Positions 46,228-49,824 of a DNA stretch of 49,824 nt are shown here, in pieces. Each line of letters starts with the position of its first letter. The first letter of the stretch is position 1. Below the pieces are notes generated by a model. It ran no database searches, had not been told where the DNA came from, and was given only the letters and a program-made list of their open reading frames with translations. Made by a program: the position numbers and the translations under genes. This stretch comes from an uncultured Clostridia bacterium (GTDB lineage: Bacteria > Bacillota > Clostridia > TANB77 > CAG-508), in assembly GCA_948852945.1 (NCBI GenBank), contig CAQPBJ010000014.1:1-49824 (forward strand), in the 5' to 3' direction.

Positions 46228-46662
46228 TTATAATGTAGTTATAGCATTTCTTGCTAGTTCGTCACATCTATTATTATATTCGTTATCACTATGTCCTTTT
46301 ACTTTTATAAATTCTACTTTGTGTATTTTAAATAGTGAATATAATTCTTGCCATAATTCTTGATTTTTTACTGGCTTTTTATCTGCTGTTTTCCAGTTGT
46401 TTTTTTGCCAGTTGTAAATCCAACCATTGTTAAATGCATTTACTACATATGCACTATCACTATATACTTTTGCATTGCATGGGAATTTCAGTAGTTTTAG
46501 TGCTTCTATAACTGCTGTTATTTCCATTATATTGTTTGTTGTATTTGGATTTCCTCCAGATATTTCTTTTTTATTTCCTTTGTACATTAAAATAGAGCCC
46601 CAACCTCCTGGTCCAGGATTTCCTGAGCATGCTCCATCTGTATATATTATTACTTCTTCCAT
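46228..46662 (-). CDS. rnhA: Ribonuclease HI
   Basis: 144 residues with the catalytic motifs IYTDGACSGNPGPGGWG (Asp9), MEITAVIEAL (Glu), YSDSAYV (Asp) and the C-terminal VKGHSDNEYNNRCDELA. It removes RNA from RNA-DNA hybrids. The basic-protrusion region around NNWKTADKKPVKN is present. It begins the operon reading down to the terminator at 40382-40410. Confidence 0.95.
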   Translation of the reverse strand: MEEVIIYTDGACSGNPGPGGWGSILMYKGNKKEISGGNPNTTNNIMEITAVIEALKLLKFPCNAKVYSDSAYVVNAFNNGWIYNWQKNNWKTADKKPVKNQELWQELYSLFKIHKVEFIKVKGHSDNEYNNRCDELARNAITTL

Positions 46663-46730
46663 AATTTTCTTCCTTTAGAAATAAGTTTATTTAGCTGCTT
46701 AAATGTTTGCGATTTAGCTAATTTTATGGT

Positions 46731-46759
46731 ATTATATCAATAATTCGTAATTTATACAA
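46731..46759 (-). promoter_or_regulatory. Sigma-A-type promoter of the rnhA-coaE-queA-tgt operon
   Basis: TTGTAT (46754-46759), 17 bases, TATAAT (46731-46736) on the minus strand; predicted start near 46724, leader about 62 bases. It abuts the palindromic element at 46796-46948. Confidence 0.65.
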
Positions 46760-46795
46760 TATTATAATATTAAGAAAATATATTTATGTTTATTC

Positions 46796-46948
46796 TATAT
46801 CAGTATTATATATTATTTTCTTACGCCGCGTAGCGACCAAATGGAGCAATCTTTGATTGCGTAATGCGATTTGAGCAAGTTACAAATGAAATTTGTATAA
46901 AAACTTGCGAAGTGCAAGGCTAAGGAAATAATATATAATACTGATATA
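46796..46948. repeat. Long palindromic intergenic element, copy 2
   Basis: Arms of 28 bp (46796-46823 and 46921-46948) are complementary with one G-T-type mismatch. The core has GTAGCGACCAAA, GAGCAAGTT paired with AACTTGCGA, and ATGCGATTTGAGC, matching the layout of the copy at 20005-20237. The CAATCT/AGATTG pair of copy 1 is replaced here by CAAGTT/AACTTG, a compensatory change. It fills the gap between divergent rnhA and tmcAL. Confidence 0.72.
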
Positions 46949-46981
46949 TGCTACTCCTAATATGTTTTCGTTGGAGTTATT

Positions 46982-48160
46982 ATGTCATATAAAGTTCTTT
47001 CTATAGTATCTGAATATAATCCTTTACATAATGGTCATATATATCATTTAGAGGAATCAGTAAAATTAATTAAACCTGATATTAAAGTTGCTATCATTTC
47101 TGGCAACTTTGTTCAACGTGGCGAACCAGCTATTTTAAATAAATGGAAACGTGTTGAACTGGCTTTAAAAGCTGGTTTTGATTTAATTGTTGAACTTCCT
47201 TGTGTTTATGCTATTTCAAGTGCTGAAAACTTTGCTGATGGAGCCATGAAAATTGCTAATGCAATAGGATCTTCTTATATTTCTTTTGGAAGTGAATGTG
47301 GAAATTTAGATAAATTAAATACTCTTTCCAGATTAATTATAGATAATGAAGATACCTACATTTCTCTTGTTAAAGAAAAAATATCAGAAGGATTTTCATA
47401 TCCTAAAGCTCAAGAACTTTCTATTGATGAATTATTTGGTGATGATTTTAAAAATTTATGCAAATCTAACAATATTTTAGGACTTGAATATTTAAAATCT
47501 TTAAATAGATTAGGTTCTTCTATTATTCCTATTACTATTGAAAGAAAAAATTCAAACTTGCTTTCTTCTTCTGATATTAGAAAATTAATTAGAGATAATA
47601 ATTTTTCTAATATCTGTAATGTTGTTCCTGATTTTGTTTTTGACTTTTTGAAAAAAGAGGATTTAATTTTATCTTTGAAATCTTTTGAAAAAGAGTTGTT
47701 TTATATTTTGAGGACATGTGATTTAGAATACCTGAAAAATATACCTGATGTTCCTGATAACATGATTACTAATTTAAAAAGAGTGGCTAGTAATAGTAAT
47801 TCGCTTGAATCTTTGATATCTGATTTAAAAAATAAGAGTATTACTCAAGCTAGGATTCAAAGAATTCTACTTTATATTTTGATGGGTATTACTAAAAAAG
47901 ATATAAATACTTCTAAGAACGTTACTCCATATATACGAATACTTGGTATGAATAATGTTGGTAAAACGCTTTTACCTGTTATTTCTAAATCTTGCAATGT
48001 AATTACTTCTGTTAAAGATTTTGAAACTAAGTGTAATGATGGTGATTTGCTTAATTTGTTGGATATTGATAAAAGAGCAACTGATATTTATACTTTGGCT
48101 TATTCTTCTTTTTCTAAAGCAAATTTAGATTATACTACGAAAATTATTAGCTTGAATTAA
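46982..48160 (+). CDS. tmcAL: tRNA(Met) cytidine acetate ligase
   Basis: 392 residues starting SIVSEYNPLHNGHIYHL, the nucleotidyltransferase HxGH motif of the TmcAL (YlbM) family, with ISGNFVQRGEPAI and SSDIRKLI. It makes N4-acetylcytidine at the wobble position of elongator tRNA-Met using acetate and ATP. GGAG lies 5 bases before the ATG. The rluA-type gene follows in the same direction. Confidence 0.92.
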   Translation: MSYKVLSIVSEYNPLHNGHIYHLEESVKLIKPDIKVAIISGNFVQRGEPAILNKWKRVELALKAGFDLIVELPCVYAISSAENFADGAMKIANAIGSSYISFGSECGNLDKLNTLSRLIIDNEDTYISLVKEKISEGFSYPKAQELSIDELFGDDFKNLCKSNNILGLEYLKSLNRLGSSIIPITIERKNSNLLSSSDIRKLIRDNNFSNICNVVPDFVFDFLKKEDLILSLKSFEKELFYILRTCDLEYLKNIPDVPDNMITNLKRVASNSNSLESLISDLKNKSITQARIQRILLYILMGITKKDINTSKNVTPYIRILGMNNVGKTLLPVISKSCNVITSVKDFETKCNDGDLLNLLDIDKRATDIYTLAYSSFSKANLDYTTKIISLN

Positions 48161-48178
48161 TATTTGAAAGGATTTATT

Positions 48179-49033
48179 ATGCAAAAATTAATTGTTGAGC
48201 CTAAATTTAATGGTAAGAAATTAAGTAATTTTTTATATGCACATTTTAATGGTTTGTCTTCTTCTACATTGTATAAGGCTCTTAGAAAAAAAGATATTCG
48301 TATTAATGATGTTCGTATTAATGAGGATGTGATTGTTCACGAGTTTGATACTATAGCAATATATATTATAGATGATTTGTTATATAAGCATTTTGATATA
48401 AAAACTGTTTTTGAAGATGATAATATTTTAGTTGTTTATAAACCAGCTGAGTTAGAAGTTGTTGATAGCAGCTCTGGTGATTCTCTTACTAATATTTTGT
48501 CAAAAAAATATTCTTTTATCAAACCTTGTCATAGATTGGATCGTAACACTACTGGTCTTGTGTTGTTTGCAAAAAATGACAATGCTTTAAATATATTACT
48601 TGATAAGTTTAAAAATAAAGAAATTAAAAAATTTTATAGGTGTGATGTTGTTGGAATTATGCCTAAGAAACAAGAATTGCTTAAAGCTTATTTATTCAAG
48701 GACAATAAAAAATCTTTAGTGTATATTTCTGATGAACCTAAAAAGGGTTATCTTGAGATTTTGACTAGATATACTGTGACTTCTGAAGATAAAAAGAAAA
48801 ATACTTCTACTTTAGAAGTTGAACTGATTACAGGTAGAACTCATCAGATTAGAGCACATTTGGCTCATATTGGACATCCTATAATTGGTGATGGTAAATA
48901 TGGAATTAATGAGATTAATAAAAAGTTTAATGCTAAGTTTCAAAGGTTAGAAAATTATAAATTAATTTTTGATTTTAAAACTGATTCTGAAATATTAAAT
49001 TATTTGAAAGGTAAGGTTATTGAAAATAAATAA
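48179..49033 (+). CDS. RluA-family pseudouridine synthase
   Basis: 284 residues from ATG 48179 (AAAGGA 6 bases upstream; an in-frame TTG at 48164 is not needed). An S4-like RNA-binding domain (about 10-70) precedes the catalytic domain with HRLDRNTTGLVLFAK (catalytic Asp121) and the GRTHQIRAHLAHIGHPIIGD motif. It converts uridine to pseudouridine in rRNA or tRNA; the exact target (RluC, RluD or another type) cannot be fixed from the sequence. Confidence 0.9.
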   Translation: MQKLIVEPKFNGKKLSNFLYAHFNGLSSSTLYKALRKKDIRINDVRINEDVIVHEFDTIAIYIIDDLLYKHFDIKTVFEDDNILVVYKPAELEVVDSSSGDSLTNILSKKYSFIKPCHRLDRNTTGLVLFAKNDNALNILLDKFKNKEIKKFYRCDVVGIMPKKQELLKAYLFKDNKKSLVYISDEPKKGYLEILTRYTVTSEDKKKNTSTLEVELITGRTHQIRAHLAHIGHPIIGDGKYGINEINKKFNAKFQRLENYKLIFDFKTDSEILNYLKGKVIENK

Positions 49034-49065
49034 AGAGCATATGATACTTGTGCTCTTTATTTATT
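49025..49065. terminator. Bidirectional intrinsic terminator
   Basis: A perfect 15-bp stem (49025-49039 with 49051-49065) contains AAAGAGCA/TGCTCTTT with A/T tails on both sides; the arms overlap the stop regions of both convergent genes. Confidence 0.85.
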
Positions 49066-49603
49066 TTTCAAATATACTTAAGACTTTAGCAACTGCATAA
49101 ATTATGCTGGTGCATTTATTTTTAGCGAATGATTTTCCTAATGCCTTTCCGCCTACTGTCATAGATGCTACTAGCGCACTCATTAAAAATTGTATATCAA
49201 AACTTAATCCTAATTTTTGTGTTATTTTTAATGTTATTATTGCACTTATAGCTCCACTAAGTACTCCTGCTATATCTCCTATTACGTCAGCACATACGTT
49301 TGATACTTTTGGTGCAGACCTAATTAACTTTATTGCTGTTTTTGCTCCTTTTACTTTTTTAGATGCCATTGCATGAAATTCTTCTTCTGTTGCACATGTT
49401 ACTGCAACTCCTACTAAGTCAAAAAGGATACCTGTTAGAATTACTGAAACTAATATTAGTATTGCAGGTATTAGACTTAATTTATCCATTGCTGTTGTTG
49501 ATATGTATGAAAAAAGCATGGATAATAAAAATGTTACTATGAATATTGTTATAAACCATTTTATAGCTTCATTCTTAGCATTTTTTTCTTTCTTTTCTTT
49601 CAT
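49061..49603 (-). CDS. Small integral membrane protein of unknown function
   Basis: 180 residues with a Lys/Glu-rich N-terminus, two helices (about 13-60), a cytoplasmic stretch with CATEEEFHAMASKKVKGAKTAIKL and two further hydrophobic segments (about 105-160). Proteins with this layout are common in Clostridia, sometimes annotated as magnesium/cobalt transporter-like; nothing here proves transport. AAAGGAAA precedes the ATG. Confidence 0.65.
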   Translation of the reverse strand: MKEKKEKNAKNEAIKWFITIFIVTFLLSMLFSYISTTAMDKLSLIPAILILVSVILTGILFDLVGVAVTCATEEEFHAMASKKVKGAKTAIKLIRSAPKVSNVCADVIGDIAGVLSGAISAIITLKITQKLGLSFDIQFLMSALVASMTVGGKALGKSFAKNKCTSIIYAVAKVLSIFEK

Positions 49604-49690
49604 GTTTTTTCCTTTCTTTTGGTATTGTATGTTTTACTTTTTAGAATTTTAACATATGTATTTTTTTATGTCAAAACCTTATAAATTAAT

Positions 49691-49740
49691 AAAGAACTTA
49701 CTTTAAATAAGTACTTTCGCTTACTTAAAGTAGGTTCTTT
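49691..49740. terminator. Long hairpin, probable terminator of a gene beyond the right edge
   Basis: A 21-bp stem with two mismatches (49691-49711 with 49720-49740) and an 8-base loop. It lies upstream of the gene at 49603. It probably ends a minus-strand transcript entering from the right, though T-runs are short. I see nothing else in 49741-49824. Confidence 0.5.
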
Positions 49741-49824
49741 TCTATATTACGCTATAATTTACGTTTTTGTGATGGTAGAAATTTAAGTAAATTTTACGGT
49801 TTAAGGTCTAGCAGAATTTCTCTA

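Overview
The window looks like a chromosomal piece of an AT-rich, Gram-positive-type anaerobe of the Firmicutes, most likely an uncultured gut Clostridia or Bacilli lineage. The evidence is very AT-rich coding sequence with AGA as the main Arg codon, strong GGAGG-type ribosome sites, frequent TTG and GTG starts, a VanW-family protein, and the order queA - tgt - WG-repeat protein - TIGR04086-type membrane protein - HD protein - secD - secF. No rRNA, tRNA, CRISPR array or complete IS element was recognised.

Layout. 1-4646 (minus) is the N-terminal part of a giant secreted Ig/MBG-repeat protein that runs off the left edge. 4900-10135 is an island of clearly higher G+C holding a second giant repeat adhesin (4968-9740) and a 60-residue membrane protein, behind a consensus promoter. 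From 10140 the sequence is AT-rich again: a protein mannosyltransferase, a three-gene Gld-type ABC system, trmB, a VanW protein, a two-component system, a TPR-like membrane protein, znuB, and asnB on the plus strand. A long minus-strand block runs from 46662 down to 24566: rnhA, coaE, a putative metallopeptidase, queA, tgt, a WG-repeat protein, the TIGR04086-type protein, an HD protein, secD, secF, glmM, an unknown 551-residue protein, metG, tmk, nadD, a DUF368 protein, a second WG-type protein, znuA, znuC, a spermidine-synthase-like protein and a small anchored protein. tmcAL and an rluA-type gene on the plus strand close the window, followed by a small membrane protein.

The outstanding observation is a recoding pattern. 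Five separate AT-rich genes (mannosyltransferase, sensor kinase, response regulator, WG-type protein, TIGR04086-type protein) are each split by one frame change, and every break has the same form: a sense codon, then an in-frame CGG followed by A, after which the protein resumes in the +1 frame at GGA (Gly). Skipping the single C restores a full-length, family-consistent protein each time, with the conserved glycine in place. By eye I found no other in-frame CGG in any AT-rich gene of the window, although the string CGGA is common there in the other phase (xxC GGA). By contrast the two genes of the G+C-rich island carry eight in-frame CGG codons with intact frames. The simplest reading is that CGG is unassigned, or is read as a four-base CGGA glycine signal, so that ribosomes shift +1 there, and that the island came from an organism with ordinary decoding. 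Long-read error or ordinary gene decay are the main alternatives.

A second notable item is a pair of long palindromic intergenic elements (20005-20237 and 46796-46948) that share a structured core but have locus-specific complementary arms.
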